Shown here: piece by piece, positions 8,574 through 17,412 of the stretch | How positions within the stretch are numbered: the stretch's first letter is position 1 | Layout: the number at the start of each line of letters is the position of its first letter | DNA from: G965212025 sp965237985 | GTDB taxonomy: Bacteria > Pseudomonadota > Gammaproteobacteria > Poriferisulfidales > Oxydemutatoraceae | Reading direction: 5' to 3' | Length of the DNA stretch: 64,000 bases | Assembly: GCA_965237985.1 (NCBI GenBank) | Contig: OZ250161.1 | Span: forward strand, 186,001 to 250,000 | Position numbers and translations under genes: made by a program | Notes under the pieces: model-generated | Database searches by the model: none | The model's input: only the letters and a program-made list of their open reading frames with translations | Told to the model about the DNA's origin: nothing

Positions 8574-9598
8574 AACAAAAAGTGGATTTAGCGATTGTCG
8601 GTGCCACGGGCGCGGTGGGTGAGACGATGCTCAAAGTGCTTGCTGAGCGCGATTTCGCCTACGGCGAGGTGTTTCCTTTGGCAAGCAGGCGTTCGGCAGG
8701 CAAGACCTTGTCTTTCGCCGGGCGCACGCTTGACGTTCAGGATCTCGCTGCTTTTGATTTTTCCAATGTTCAGGTTGCACTGTTTTCCGCCAGCGCCGAA
8801 ATTTCGGCACACTATGCGCCACGCGCAGTTGAAGCGGGATGCGTGGTCATTGACAACACTTCCCAGTATCGCAATGAGGCCGATATTCCACTGGTGGTTC
8901 CGGAAGTCAACGGCGAGGCCATCGCGCTTTACCGGCAGCGGGGCATCATCGCCAACCCGAACTGCTCGACGATTCAAATGGTGACGGCGCTCAAGCCCCT
9001 GCATGACTGCTTTCAAGTCTTGCGGGTCAACGTGATGACTTGCCAGGCTGTGTCCGGGGCCGGGCGCAGCGCCATTATGGAAATGGAGAACGAGAGCCAT
9101 GCAGTGCTCGCTGGCGAGCAATATGAAAGGCATGTATTTGCCAAACAGATAGCCTTCAATGTTTTGCCGCATATCGGTGATTTTGAAAAGAATGGCTACA
9201 CCCGGGAAGAAATGAAAATAGTTTGGGAGACGCGGAAAATACTGGGTGAGCCAGACCTGCTGGTGAATCCGACAGCGGTACGGGTTCCGGTTTCTTATGG
9301 CCATTCCATGGCGGTCCATCTTGAGTTTGCATCTGAACCGGATATTGCGCAGGCGCGGGCCGCACTTGCCGGTGCCAGTGGCGTGATTGTGGTTGATGAA
9401 GTTGGTGGTGACAGATACCCGACAGCGGTGACAGAAGCAGCCGGCAAAGATGCGGTGTTTGTGGGCAGAATACGCCGTGACATTTCAAACCCCAAGGGGC
9501 TGAATTTGTGGGTGGTGGCAGACAACTTACGAAAAGGGGCAGCGACAAACAGCATACAGATTGCCGAATGTTTGCGGCGCGATTACCTCAATTCATAA
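8570..9598 (+). CDS. asd: Aspartate-semialdehyde dehydrogenase
   Basis: Makes aspartate semialdehyde for lysine, threonine, methionine and diaminopimelate. 342 residues, the short USG-1/Asd2-type seen in leuB-linked loci. NADP fold AIVGATGAVGETML, catalytic cysteine in NPNCSTIQMV, and the C-terminal RVPVSYGHSMAVHLE with the catalytic histidine are intact. ATG overlaps the leuB stop (ATGA). Confidence 0.95.
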   Translation: MKQKVDLAIVGATGAVGETMLKVLAERDFAYGEVFPLASRRSAGKTLSFAGRTLDVQDLAAFDFSNVQVALFSASAEISAHYAPRAVEAGCVVIDNTSQYRNEADIPLVVPEVNGEAIALYRQRGIIANPNCSTIQMVTALKPLHDCFQVLRVNVMTCQAVSGAGRSAIMEMENESHAVLAGEQYERHVFAKQIAFNVLPHIGDFEKNGYTREEMKIVWETRKILGEPDLLVNPTAVRVPVSYGHSMAVHLEFASEPDIAQARAALAGASGVIVVDEVGGDRYPTAVTEAAGKDAVFVGRIRRDISNPKGLNLWVVADNLRKGAATNSIQIAECLRRDYLNS

Positions 9599-10662
9599 CA
9601 GCATTTTTTGTGCTCCTGGCGGTTTCCTGGCCGGCATGCGCAGCGTTCGCCGTCGAACTGGGGGATTTGACTGTAGACAGCCACGTGGGAGAAATTCTGG
9701 TTGCACGTATCGAAATCCTTGGGGAGATGACGGAGTTGCCTGTGGTCAGGATCGCTGCCCCTGAGATTTTTCACGACAAACACGTTCGCCGGTATCCGTT
9801 TCACGAACGTCTGGTTGTTGAGCTGGTCCCAAGTGCCTCCTCCCCTTATGTGGTCCTCAGAAGCATTGGTTTTATCGAACGGCAGAATTTTGGCCTGGTG
9901 CTCGCTGTGACGCAAAACGGTCAGGTGGGATATACCACCTATCGCGTGACGTTGAAGCCGCGTGTTTTTCTGTCGGGTTTGGCATCTCCGGAGGAGATTC
10001 TTTCTGCACCGGAAATGCTGTCTGTCCTGGTGGTACAACTGGGGTCCAATGGCAAAGTTCCCGCTGTTGCAATTTTTACTGAGCTTATGCGTATTAACGG
10101 TGACCATGACGGCGAAGATGGAGTCAAAGTGCCGGTATTGAGAATGACAAATGAGCCTGAGACCGGCTTCATAAATGGGCTGCTGGCGTTGATGACTCCG
10201 ACTGAAAGACGACGCTTCGATTCCCTGAGCGCATCCCTGAACACTAGGCGTGACCTCATTTTGGAATTGCTTTTTGATTCACCCGGTGGGTTGCTGGGGC
10301 GGTTGCTTCGGGAAGGGCAGCACGTCAAGGAATTTCCGTCCCGGCAGGGACAGCTCACGCTCCTGAAACAGGCGCGGGAAAATAATTTCGCTCTGCAAAA
10401 CAAGGTTCTGGCTTTGCAAAGCCAGCTCGACATTTTGCGAAAACAGAGGATGCCCGAGACAGAGCCGAGTGGCGATATGGAAAGTTCTGGCGTCGATTTT
10501 CAGTTTTTCCAGGAGGGCTGGCCAGTGCTTTTAACCAGGCGTCCCTGGCAGGTGTTGGCGGCGGTGACTTTCGTGCTGACGTTGATCGCGTTGGGTCTGT
10601 GGCTGCGGGTACGCCGGAAAAGTAGTCGTATGTCCAGCCGCAAAACGCCCGGCCTCTGGTGA
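9568..10662 (+). CDS. FimV-like protein, shortened
   Basis: About 364 residues. Signal peptide (LPQFITAFFVLLAVSWPACA), then the FimV N-terminal domain beginning ELGDLTVDSHVGEILVARIEI, a coiled-coil-like stretch (EGQHVKEFPSRQGQLTLLKQ and following) and one membrane helix (VLAAVTFVLTLIALGLWLRV) close to the end. The long acidic and TPR C-terminal half of FimV/TspA proteins is absent, so the protein ends soon after the membrane helix. Start at 9568 lies inside the asd 3' end. Position between asd and truA is the usual one for fimV. Likely an inner-membrane, periplasm-facing peptidoglycan-associated protein. Confidence 0.8.
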   Translation: MFAARLPQFITAFFVLLAVSWPACAAFAVELGDLTVDSHVGEILVARIEILGEMTELPVVRIAAPEIFHDKHVRRYPFHERLVVELVPSASSPYVVLRSIGFIERQNFGLVLAVTQNGQVGYTTYRVTLKPRVFLSGLASPEEILSAPEMLSVLVVQLGSNGKVPAVAIFTELMRINGDHDGEDGVKVPVLRMTNEPETGFINGLLALMTPTERRRFDSLSASLNTRRDLILELLFDSPGGLLGRLLREGQHVKEFPSRQGQLTLLKQARENNFALQNKVLALQSQLDILRKQRMPETEPSGDMESSGVDFQFFQEGWPVLLTRRPWQVLAAVTFVLTLIALGLWLRVRRKSSRMSSRKTPGLW

Positions 10663-11519
10663 AATATGCGCTCGGCATCGAATACGACGGGAGCGGGTTT
10701 CATGGCTGGCAAAGTCAGCCTGGCGTGCGGACGGTTCAAGAACATCTGAGTACTGCTTTAAGCCAGATTGCCGCGCATCCTGTTTCCTTGAGTTGCGCCG
10801 GGCGTACCGACAGTGGGGTTCATGCCCTGTGCCAAGTGGTGCACTTTGATTCTGATGCCGCCAGGTCGCTTCTGGAATGGCGGCGTGGAGCCAATTCACA
10901 CCTTCCGGAAGAGATTTCCGTGCAATGGCTCGCTTCGGTCCCTGCAGAATTTCACGCCCGCTACAGTGCGCTTGGCCGTTGCTACCAGTATTTGATTATG
11001 GATGGTACCGAGCGTTCTTCCATCTGGCGATGTCGCGTTACCATCGAAAAGCGGCGACTGCAGGTAGAGGCAATGCAGGAAGCAGTCCAGGCACTGATCG
11101 GCGAACAGGATTTCAGCAGTTTTCGGGCCGCGGGCTGCCAGGCCTTGAACGCCGTGCGGACGGTGCATAAGGCACAGGTCTGTCGCATGGGGATGTTCGT
11201 TGTTTTGACGATCACTGCGAATGCTTTTCTACAGCACATGGTGCGTAACATTGCCGGTTCCCTGTTGGAGATTGGCCGTGGCAGGCAGGAAGCAAAGTGG
11301 CTGGCAGAGGTGCTGGCTGGGTGCGATCGCACGGTTGCTGCCGCCGCCGCGCCGGCGAGCGGGCTGTATTTCTGCGGCGCTCTTTATCCGTCTGTGTACA
11401 AATTGCCGGTGCCTTCCACGTTTCCGTTGGGACTCGTCTCTGCTTCAGGACGGGGGGGCACAGAAATGAAGACCTTGTGTTCTGGCGACCGGTTCGTTTC
11501 CAGTGGCGCTCAAGTGTAA
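10659..11519 (+). CDS. truA: tRNA pseudouridine(38-40) synthase
   Basis: Forms pseudouridine at positions 38-40 of the tRNA anticodon arm. 286 residues. The catalytic aspartate is in CAGRTDSGVHA; IEYDGSGFHGWQ at the N-terminus and NAFLQHMVRNIAGSLLEIG are family signatures. GTG start overlaps the fimV stop (GTGA). The stop is the last coding position before an IS remnant; trpF, which usually follows truA, is missing. Confidence 0.95.
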   Translation: MKYALGIEYDGSGFHGWQSQPGVRTVQEHLSTALSQIAAHPVSLSCAGRTDSGVHALCQVVHFDSDAARSLLEWRRGANSHLPEEISVQWLASVPAEFHARYSALGRCYQYLIMDGTERSSIWRCRVTIEKRRLQVEAMQEAVQALIGEQDFSSFRAAGCQALNAVRTVHKAQVCRMGMFVVLTITANAFLQHMVRNIAGSLLEIGRGRQEAKWLAEVLAGCDRTVAAAAAPASGLYFCGALYPSVYKLPVPSTFPLGLVSASGRGGTEMKTLCSGDRFVSSGAQV

Positions 11520-11523
11520 TGGT

Positions 11524-12524
11524 TCACATGATCTGAGACATCTTACCGACCTCGGAGAAGGTGTTGTGAATATAGGCCATTGGTGTCTTCCCGTTCAAGT
11601 TTTTGTGCGGCCGGTATGTGTTGTATTTGAGGACGGCATTTTTGAGTTCATATCTGATGGCCCCAATGGAATCTGCGAGCAGGTCAGCTCGGTAATAGAA
11701 TTCTTCTTTGAAGGTTCGGTTTCCCCGTTCGACGCCGCCGTTGTAGGTCGGTTTGCTTGGCGGCAGGACGATAAGTTCGATGGTGAGTTCCTGGCAGGCG
11801 GTCTCGAATTCGGCCATGAACTCCGATCCGCCATCGACCTGTATGGAGCAGATCGTGAAAGGGGGCTTTTCGACAAGTTCGGTCAGGAACCTTTTGGCAG
11901 AGGTTGCTTTGGCGTTCGAATAAACTTGCGCATGAATAAACTTTGAGCAGCGCTCCCAGGCTTGGAAGTGTTTGCAGGTGACGCCGTTTTTGTGCACTGT
12001 CATGTGATCGACCTGGACCCGTTCGCCCAGGTGCATTTTGCCATAATCTTTGTAGGTCTAGGGCCGGGCATGGGATTTTCGAAAGTCTCGCTTCCTCTTC
12101 GGGTGCGGTGCTGACAGCGACTTTTGGATCAATCCCCTGTCGAACAATCGCTTCAGGATCCGCCCGACCGTACTGGTGCTGATAGAGGCGCCGTGATCGC
12201 GTTGAAGAATAACCGCGATCTTTTCTTTGCCCATAGGTCGGGGTTTCGCGCCGGACCCGCAGCACGAGCTGTAAATCGGCCTCCCCCCACAGAGGTTTGT
12301 TAGACCCGCCTTGGTCGTTTCGACGGCGGCACAATACCCCGCTCAAGGTCATGCAAAACCTGCCTGTAACGGTAATAGGATGCGCGCGAGATGCCGACAA
12401 AGTATTGGCACTTCTCATCGCTGACCCCCTCGGCTTTCAGGTCATTCCATCGCCGCACCTTGTCTTTATGTTGTTGTCGATAGACATCAAGACATTCCTG
12501 TGTACGGGCGTAGGCCTAAAGTCT
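11524..12524 (-). pseudogene. IS transposase (rve/DDE integrase core) pseudogene
   Basis: Read on the minus strand the gene is in three pieces. From about 12524: a helix-turn-helix part (SDEKCQYFVGISRASYYRYR) ends at a stop after KRPRRV; the next part, NKPLWGEADLQLVLRVRRET, must shift frame to reach KEKIAVILQRDHGASIS; an in-frame TAG after KSHARP precedes the catalytic core from 12036. The core has the DDE residues in VDHMTV, VDGGSEFM and GGVERGNRTFKEEF. The family resembles IS481/IS3-type elements. No N-terminal start codon and no clear terminal inverted repeats were found; it is inactive. Confidence 0.85.
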
Positions 12525-12881
12525 ATAAACGTTCTTGTGCAATCCATGGATTTGCATATTGGCCTCCGGAAGGTTGGGTCGTTTCATCAACACCTATCTT
12601 CCGAGGCCCTTTACGCCAATGCAATCGGCAACGGCCCGCTCGCTACAGCGCTCCATAAGGGCGCGCTTCGCGGGCTGCAGAGTAACCGCCGGAGTCTCAC
12701 ATCTATCTGAACCTATTCACAAGTGCTGGCTGCCGGTGTCAAATCCAGATAGATAAGGTCCGCTTCCGACAGAACAGAAACGCCCGATGAGTGATGCTCA
12801 TCCCTTTGGGATTTACCCTTGTTTTGCGACCGTGCTGGAATTAAAAGCAGCAAAATCTGTGCGAAAATGGAGCATGCCATT
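12525..12881. other. Intergenic stretch between IS remnant and tRNA-Thr
   Basis: About 350 bases. No convincing coding frame. Nothing recognised apart from sequence leading into the tRNA gene. Confidence 0.5.
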
Positions 12882-12955
12882 GCCGGTGTAGCTCAGTACG
12901 GCAGAGCAACTGATTCGTAATCAGTAGGTCGGTGGTTCAAATCCACTCACCGGCA
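12882..12955 (+). tRNA. tRNA-Thr (anticodon CGT)
   Basis: Seven-base acceptor stem GCCGGTG/CACCGGC, D-arm AGCTCAGTACGGCAGAGCA, anticodon loop TTCGTAA (CGU, reads ACG), T-arm GGTGG-TTCAAAT-CCACT. The 3' CCA is not encoded. Confidence 0.93.
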
Positions 12956-13786
12956 TCATTCCGAGAGACTTTTTCAGGATGGCAATTCCCTGTTTTGTAG
13001 CGAACTATTGGTTTTTCATGAACTGCTTTCCTGAAGGCGGTTTTGGAGAAATCGGACTTCGGCACCGTGCGGATTTTTGTGGAGTAGGCCTTCGGCAGCG
13101 AATCAGGCAGTGGTCTCGGAACTTGCCATGAACTGTTGAAAAAAGCGACCGGCTCGGTCACGTTGAACGAAATGCAACAGACCCTCGCCATGTGGCGACC
13201 GGGAAAACAGAAGGTGTTGGTAAATTCTGGTGACCTGTCGCACGTCTCAGTGGCGACTAATCCGTGGTGAACGACGCTTTTCCGGCAGCAAACAGCAATG
13301 GGTTCAAGATGACCAGGCGGTCGGCAGCAGACGAAGCTGCGCCGGATAAATTTCGGGACTGCTTGGCCGGATGGGCTTCGCTGCCGGACGAGAATGACGC
13401 GTGTTGCCAACCCTGACTCAGAGGGTGAGTTGCCGGTGACGCAGGTTCTACCTGTGCTGAAACGGAGGTGAGTAGATAGCTATTGTGAAAAGACTCGCTT
13501 GCCTGGCGAATTCCCGGAAACCGTCTGTCAGATGCGTTGCCGGAAGGGGGTTGGCCGGTGGTCGCCCATCTGCCTTGATACGCCCTGTCAGTGATCGACC
13601 GACTGGGGGGGCGCCATATGAGAGGCGATACAAGTACAGCGAGGGTGAACCACAGGGCCTGGATGTCATGGAAGTTTCTTTTCTCGGACATCTCCCGGAG
13701 AGTCACCAGATTGAGAACCTGGCTGCTGGATTCGAAGACACGCTGGAAACGGATTGGGGTATATCCGTGGGCTGATCTGAAAACTT
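12956..13786. other. Gene-poor stretch after tRNA-Thr
   Basis: About 830 bases. Long open frames occur on the minus strand (12937-13410 and 13257-13805) but their translations are rich in Arg, Ser and Pro without any recognisable domain, and neither has a good ribosome binding site. I do not call a gene. This type of space follows a tRNA gene and could be eroded foreign DNA. Confidence 0.4.
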
Positions 13787-14158
13787 TTGCCGAAGCGGAC
13801 GGCACCTTGTGGCAAAATGGTGAAAGCTCCTATTGGGAAAAGTAATCGCATCACGCCTGAACAGGAAAAGTCGGAAACGAGTTCGTTAAATCTCATTCAC
13901 GTCCAAAAAATACAGTTGAAAGTTTTTCGCTCCAGAGAGCGCTTCAACGACATGAAAGAGAAGTTGCGGACGTATTTTTGGTTCTCAGATGTTCACTACG
14001 ATTTGTCGGTAACCGACCCCAAAATTGAAAAGCAATATCTGGCTCGGAATAACGGTGACTATGATGTCGATGAGTGCCATTTGACGATCAGCCTCGGCGA
14101 ACCCTATGTTCATGACAAGAAATGTTACAAGCTGGTTGCTGCTGCGATAACGATATAA
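13787..14158 (+). CDS. Hypothetical protein or gene remnant
   Basis: Up to 123 codons; start uncertain. The C-terminal 75 residues look like a real protein: RFNDMKEKLRTYFWFSDVHY, then LSVTDPKIEKQYL and HLTISLGEPYVHDKKCYKLV. The pattern VTDPxIExxYL ... LCxSLGEPY is one I associate with C-termini of uncharacterised proteins found beside mobile elements, but I cannot name the family with certainty. The N-terminal part before about residue 35 reads poorly, so this may be the surviving 3' end of a larger gene. Confidence 0.45.
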   Translation: MPKRTAPCGKMVKAPIGKSNRITPEQEKSETSSLNLIHVQKIQLKVFRSRERFNDMKEKLRTYFWFSDVHYDLSVTDPKIEKQYLARNNGDYDVDECHLTISLGEPYVHDKKCYKLVAAAITI

Positions 14159-14387
14159 AGTGGATGCCGTTGCCGACGTCAGGTCGCATCCGTACAGCAG
14201 GCGAAACGCAAACGCATCAAGGTTTCCTGACCGACCAAGGTGCAATAAAATACTGCCGTAGAGGCAGTCTGGCTAGTTTGCATATAGTTTTCAGGACACG
14301 ATTTTCTCCTCTTGCCTAGTTGCGCATGGTGCCTGAACAAATTTTTTACCCGTTGTCACCCTGCCACCTGCCCGTGTCAACACGATA

Positions 14388-14852
14388 ATGAATCTAAGAA
14401 AAATGATGTTTGAGGATATCGAGGATGTCATCAGCATCGAGGTTGCCAGCTATGGTTTTCCTTGGGGCGAGAAAACCTTTCGTGACTGTATATTTTTGGG
14501 CTATCCCTCCTACGTTGTTGAGTACGTGGGGAAAATTGTCGGCTATGTTATCGTGGCCCATGGCAGGCGAAGCTCTCACATCCTGAATTTGTGTGTTTCC
14601 CCCAAACACAGGAAGCAAGGTTGGGGACGAGGGCTTTTGCAGTCATCGTGTAGGGAAGCGGAGTGCCTGGGTTCGTCTTGTATTTTTCTTGAGGTCCGCT
14701 CCAGTAATGCCGGAGCTAAATCCCTTTACGAATCCGAATTTTTTCGAGTGATTTCCGTCAAAAAAGATTATTACCCCGCACGGCACGGTCGGGAAGACGC
14801 GCTGGTTTATTTCAAGGTCTTGGGTCACTTCGGCAACCTTGTCACCAGTTAA
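14388..14852 (+). CDS. rimI: Ribosomal protein bS18-alanine N-acetyltransferase
   Basis: GNAT enzyme that acetylates the N-terminus of ribosomal protein S18. 154 residues. The acetyl-CoA loop is SPKHRKQGWGRGLL and is followed by FLEVRSSNAGAKSLYES and KDYYPARHGREDALVY, which is the characteristic RimI C-terminus. N-terminus MNLRKMMFEDIEDVISIE is typical. It stands alone between unannotated DNA and tRNA-Pro. Confidence 0.88.
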   Translation: MNLRKMMFEDIEDVISIEVASYGFPWGEKTFRDCIFLGYPSYVVEYVGKIVGYVIVAHGRRSSHILNLCVSPKHRKQGWGRGLLQSSCREAECLGSSCIFLEVRSSNAGAKSLYESEFFRVISVKKDYYPARHGREDALVYFKVLGHFGNLVTS

Positions 14853-15146
14853 AATATGTGACGTGAAGGGTTTGTGATGGTTGGGACAACTCAACGATTT
14901 TTGCCGATTTCCTGTTCTCGTTCTCAGTGACAGGATTCCGGGCAGGAAAAACGTGTTTTTTGTTCCGTTATGGGTTGACTGATTCTGAGAATCTGTGTTC
15001 CTTTCTGGTATCAAATGAAAGGTGGCAGTTCCGTTTTTCGAGAAGTGGGCAGCCCGTAGCCTTGGTGCTTGACTTGCTGACGGTGGTGAAATGTGAGTCA
15101 TGTGAGGGTTACATGTCATTGCAAAGCACAGGATAATTCCACTGTG

Positions 15147-15220
15147 CGGGGCATGGCGCAGTTTGGTAGCGCACCTGCTTTGGGAGCAGGGGGTCGGAGG
15201 TTCAAATCCTCTTGCCCCGA
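15147..15220 (+). tRNA. tRNA-Pro (anticodon TGG)
   Basis: Acceptor stem CGGGGCA/TGCCCCG, anticodon stem CCTGC-TTTGGGA-GCAGG giving UGG, T-arm GGAGG-TTCAAAT-CCTCT. CCA not encoded. The 294 bases before it hold no recognisable gene. Confidence 0.95.
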
Positions 15221-15264
15221 TTCGCGTGATTTAGATTTGTTTTTCTAATTTCAAGGTGTCGAAA

Positions 15265-15876
15265 ATGAAGATTTTGGTTTTGGAAACCAGTCCCTATGTT
15301 CGGAAAGTCTGCATTGTGGCAGATGAAAAAGGCATGGTATACGAAAGAGTGGCGACCCACCCACGGGTGCGCCCGGCGCTACTGGCTGAAAGTAATCCGC
15401 TGGGAAAAGTCCCGGTACTCATAGACGATGGCGGCAGGGCGATTTTTGATTCAAATGTCATAGTGGATTACTTGGATGCAAAAGGGGGCAAACCTTTCTT
15501 TATTCCCGCTGATCTGGAACAGCGAATAGCAGTGAAAACCGTGGCAAGCGCGGCGGACGGGATTGTCGATGCAGTGGTTGCTGTGGTCGCGGCCAGGCTC
15601 GTGGACAAGGAGAACGTTTCCGAGCGCTGGGCAAACTGGCAGTTTGGAAAAGCCTCTACAGTTCTGGAGTGGCTTGAAAAAAGGTCAAATGCTGGAGATT
15701 ACTTTTGTTTTGGGCGATTGACTTTGGCGGATGTCGCCTTGGTCTGTGCACTTGATTGTCTGGACAGGCGGGCGCCACAACTTGCTTGGCGAGATCATTG
15801 CCCCGGGTTGTTGTCCAGTTTCGAAATGCTGTCGCTGCGTGACGCGTTCGCAAAAAACTTGAAGGCCTCCAACTGA
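15265..15876 (+). CDS. Glutathione S-transferase family protein
   Basis: About 203 residues: thioredoxin-like domain (MKILVLETSPYVRKVCIVAD; NPLGKVPVLIDDGGRAIFDS with the cis-proline and the IxDSxxI motif) then an all-alpha C-terminal domain (YFCFGRLTLADVALVCALDC). The active-site region SPYVRKV lacks an obvious catalytic Cys before it, having Ser-Pro. ATG at 15265 is 8 bases from an AAGG; a GTG at 15256 is in frame. The gene sits between tRNA-Pro and tRNA-Arg. Substrate unknown. Confidence 0.85.
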   Translation: MKILVLETSPYVRKVCIVADEKGMVYERVATHPRVRPALLAESNPLGKVPVLIDDGGRAIFDSNVIVDYLDAKGGKPFFIPADLEQRIAVKTVASAADGIVDAVVAVVAARLVDKENVSERWANWQFGKASTVLEWLEKRSNAGDYFCFGRLTLADVALVCALDCLDRRAPQLAWRDHCPGLLSSFEMLSLRDAFAKNLKASN

Positions 15877-15880
15877 TTCT

Positions 15881-15954
15881 GCGCCTGTAGCTCATCCGGA
15901 CAGAGCATCGGTCTTCTAAACCGAGGGTAGCAGGTTCGAGTCCTGCCAGGCGCG
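15881..15954 (+). tRNA. tRNA-Arg (anticodon TCT)
   Basis: Acceptor stem GCGCCTG/CAGGCGC, anticodon loop CTTCTAA within CGGT-CTTCTAA-ACCG (UCU, reads AGA), T-arm GCAGG-TTCGAGT-CCTGC, discriminator G. CCA not encoded. Begins 5 bases after the GST stop codon. Confidence 0.94.
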
Positions 15955-16027
15955 TTTTTCGCTTGCCGGTGGCTACGCCGAGTGGGCAGAGACGGCAGGC
16001 ACTGTCGGCAGGGCTTCGTGGTGGAGG

Positions 16028-16033
16028 TATAAT
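16028..16033 (+). promoter_or_regulatory. -10 box for the tRNA-His/tRNA-Lys unit
   Basis: Consensus TATAAT 13 bases upstream of the first base of tRNA-His. The -35 region is weak. Confidence 0.45.
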
Positions 16034-16045
16034 GAATCGTGGATG

Positions 16046-16118
16046 GTGGGCGTAGCTCAGTTGGTAGAGCGCAGGATTGTGGCTCCTGAGGCCGTGGGTT
16101 CAATGCCCATCGCTCACC
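16046..16118 (+). tRNA. tRNA-His (anticodon GTG)
   Basis: Acceptor stem GTGGGCG/CGCTCAC with one G-U pair and the extra G-1 opposite discriminator C73 that is characteristic of tRNA-His (G at 16045). Anticodon loop TTGTGGC. T-loop reads TTCAATG. Confidence 0.93.
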
Positions 16119-16134
16119 CCGGTGCTTGTTTTTT

Positions 16135-16207
16135 GGGCCATTAGCTCAATTGGTAGAGTAGCTGACTCTTAATCAGTAGGTTCGGGGTTCGAGTCCCCGA
16201 TGGCCCC
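16135..16207 (+). tRNA. tRNA-Lys (anticodon CTT)
   Basis: Acceptor stem GGGCCAT/ATGGCCC, anticodon stem CTGA-CTCTTAA-TCAG giving CUU, T-arm CGGGG-TTCGAGT-CCCCG. The discriminator position is C. It lies 17 bases after tRNA-His and is probably cotranscribed with it. Confidence 0.92.
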
Positions 16208-16418
16208 CATCCCGGAGGCAACGCCTTCACACCGGCGAGACCCCATTGACTGGCAGAGGCCATTTTCTCCAGGTGTTTGCAACCTTCCGGATTCAGATTG
16301 TGAAGTGCTTCCCGGGCCGGGAGATTCTCTGACTGGCCCTGGCAGTGCAATTTGAGCGGCGAGCTTCAAAATACCTGTGATTGTGTTGCCGATGCGAGCC
16401 ATTGTGCATCACCGGATT

Positions 16419-17324
16419 TCAATGGCTTGATGGGCGGTTGGTCCGTGCCTGCCGCAAACGGTCGCACACGGATCTGACACCGTGGACGATGTTTGGGGAG
16501 GGACGGTTCAGCGGTTTGGCATCGAAGCGGTAAATCGGCAACCCGCTCAGGGGCCCCAGGTTCATTTTTTCGTAGTTGGAATCGTGCAGGACGACGTCAA
16601 AGTCTGTCAGGTAAAGCATTTCACGGCTTAAAGTGATGACCGGAGGAGACTGGGACGAGAAAGGGCTGACGCCATTGCACAGGGCGATGGCTTTGGAAAT
16701 CCAGTGATTCGCATTTACTGTCATCAAAGGGTCATGCCAAATCAAGTACAAGGTTTTCAATTTTTCTGTCCTGGCGTTTTCCTGATGCAGCGCTGCGAGT
16801 TCGGCCATGAATTTTTCTGCGTTTTTTTTGGCCGGCTGCGTTTGGCCCAAAAGCATGCCGACGCGTAGCAGCGTATCAGAAATGTTTTTCATGTCAGTGG
16901 GGTCGGAAACAAAAACCTGCTTTGCCAGACCCTCGAGCTTTGCCAATTGTGCGCTGCGTAGTCCGGCTCCCCAGACCAGTGCCAGGTCAGGGCGCAAGGC
17001 ACTGATCCTTTCGTAGTTTATAAACCGGTGGTTTGCGACCTGTGGCAGACTCTTGACGGTGCTGGGGTAATCGCAGGCCTCTGAAACTGCCAGCAAACGA
17101 TCTCCGCCGCCGGCGAAGTACACCATTTCCGTAAGATGCGGGGCTAGGGAAACTATTCTGGCTGCCGGACTTGAAAGTTTGACTGTACGGTTCCAGTCGT
17201 CGGTCAGTGAAATCGTTGCCAGACCAGACACCGTGCCGCATATAAAAATGATGCTGCATAATAGTAGCCGTGTTGCAAAAAAAACGGGTGCGTGAAAGCA
17301 GCTACGCTTGGCGGGAAACCGCAT
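16419..17324 (-). CDS. Periplasmic cobalamin-binding protein of an ABC transporter (BtuF-like)
   Basis: 301 residues with a signal peptide or anchor (LLLCSIIFICGTVSGLA, residues about 20-36) followed by the helical-backbone metal/corrinoid receptor fold: RIVSLAPHLTEMVYFAGGGDRLLAVSE-type N-lobe, LRPDLALVWGAG, the long linking helix, and LYLIWHDPLMTVNANHWISK. This matches BtuF/FecB-type receptors; B12 is the most likely ligand. No permease or ATPase gene is nearby, so partners must lie elsewhere. Transcribed divergently from yheT. Confidence 0.82.
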   Translation of the reverse strand: MRFPAKRSCFHAPVFFATRLLLCSIIFICGTVSGLATISLTDDWNRTVKLSSPAARIVSLAPHLTEMVYFAGGGDRLLAVSEACDYPSTVKSLPQVANHRFINYERISALRPDLALVWGAGLRSAQLAKLEGLAKQVFVSDPTDMKNISDTLLRVGMLLGQTQPAKKNAEKFMAELAALHQENARTEKLKTLYLIWHDPLMTVNANHWISKAIALCNGVSPFSSQSPPVITLSREMLYLTDFDVVLHDSNYEKMNLGPLSGLPIYRFDAKPLNRPSPNIVHGVRSVCDRLRQARTNRPSSH

Positions 17325-17412
17325 GTCAGAAAACCATGTTCCAGACTATTGAAAAAATGCCCAGACTCTCTTGTCGGGGAAGCAGTGACCACGCTTGTGT
17401 GCTCGGCTTAGG

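Noticed and set aside
8588..9319. Long minus-strand frame opposite asd
   Set aside because: Lies wholly over a clear asd gene; composition and sequence show it is a shadow.
11684..12418. 244-codon minus-strand frame across the IS region
   Set aside because: It is an out-of-frame reading of the transposase; only the short segment NKPLWGEADLQLVLRVRRET belongs to the real protein.
13257..13805. 182-codon minus-strand frame near tRNA-Thr
   Set aside because: No domain, no ribosome binding site, biased composition of a chance frame.
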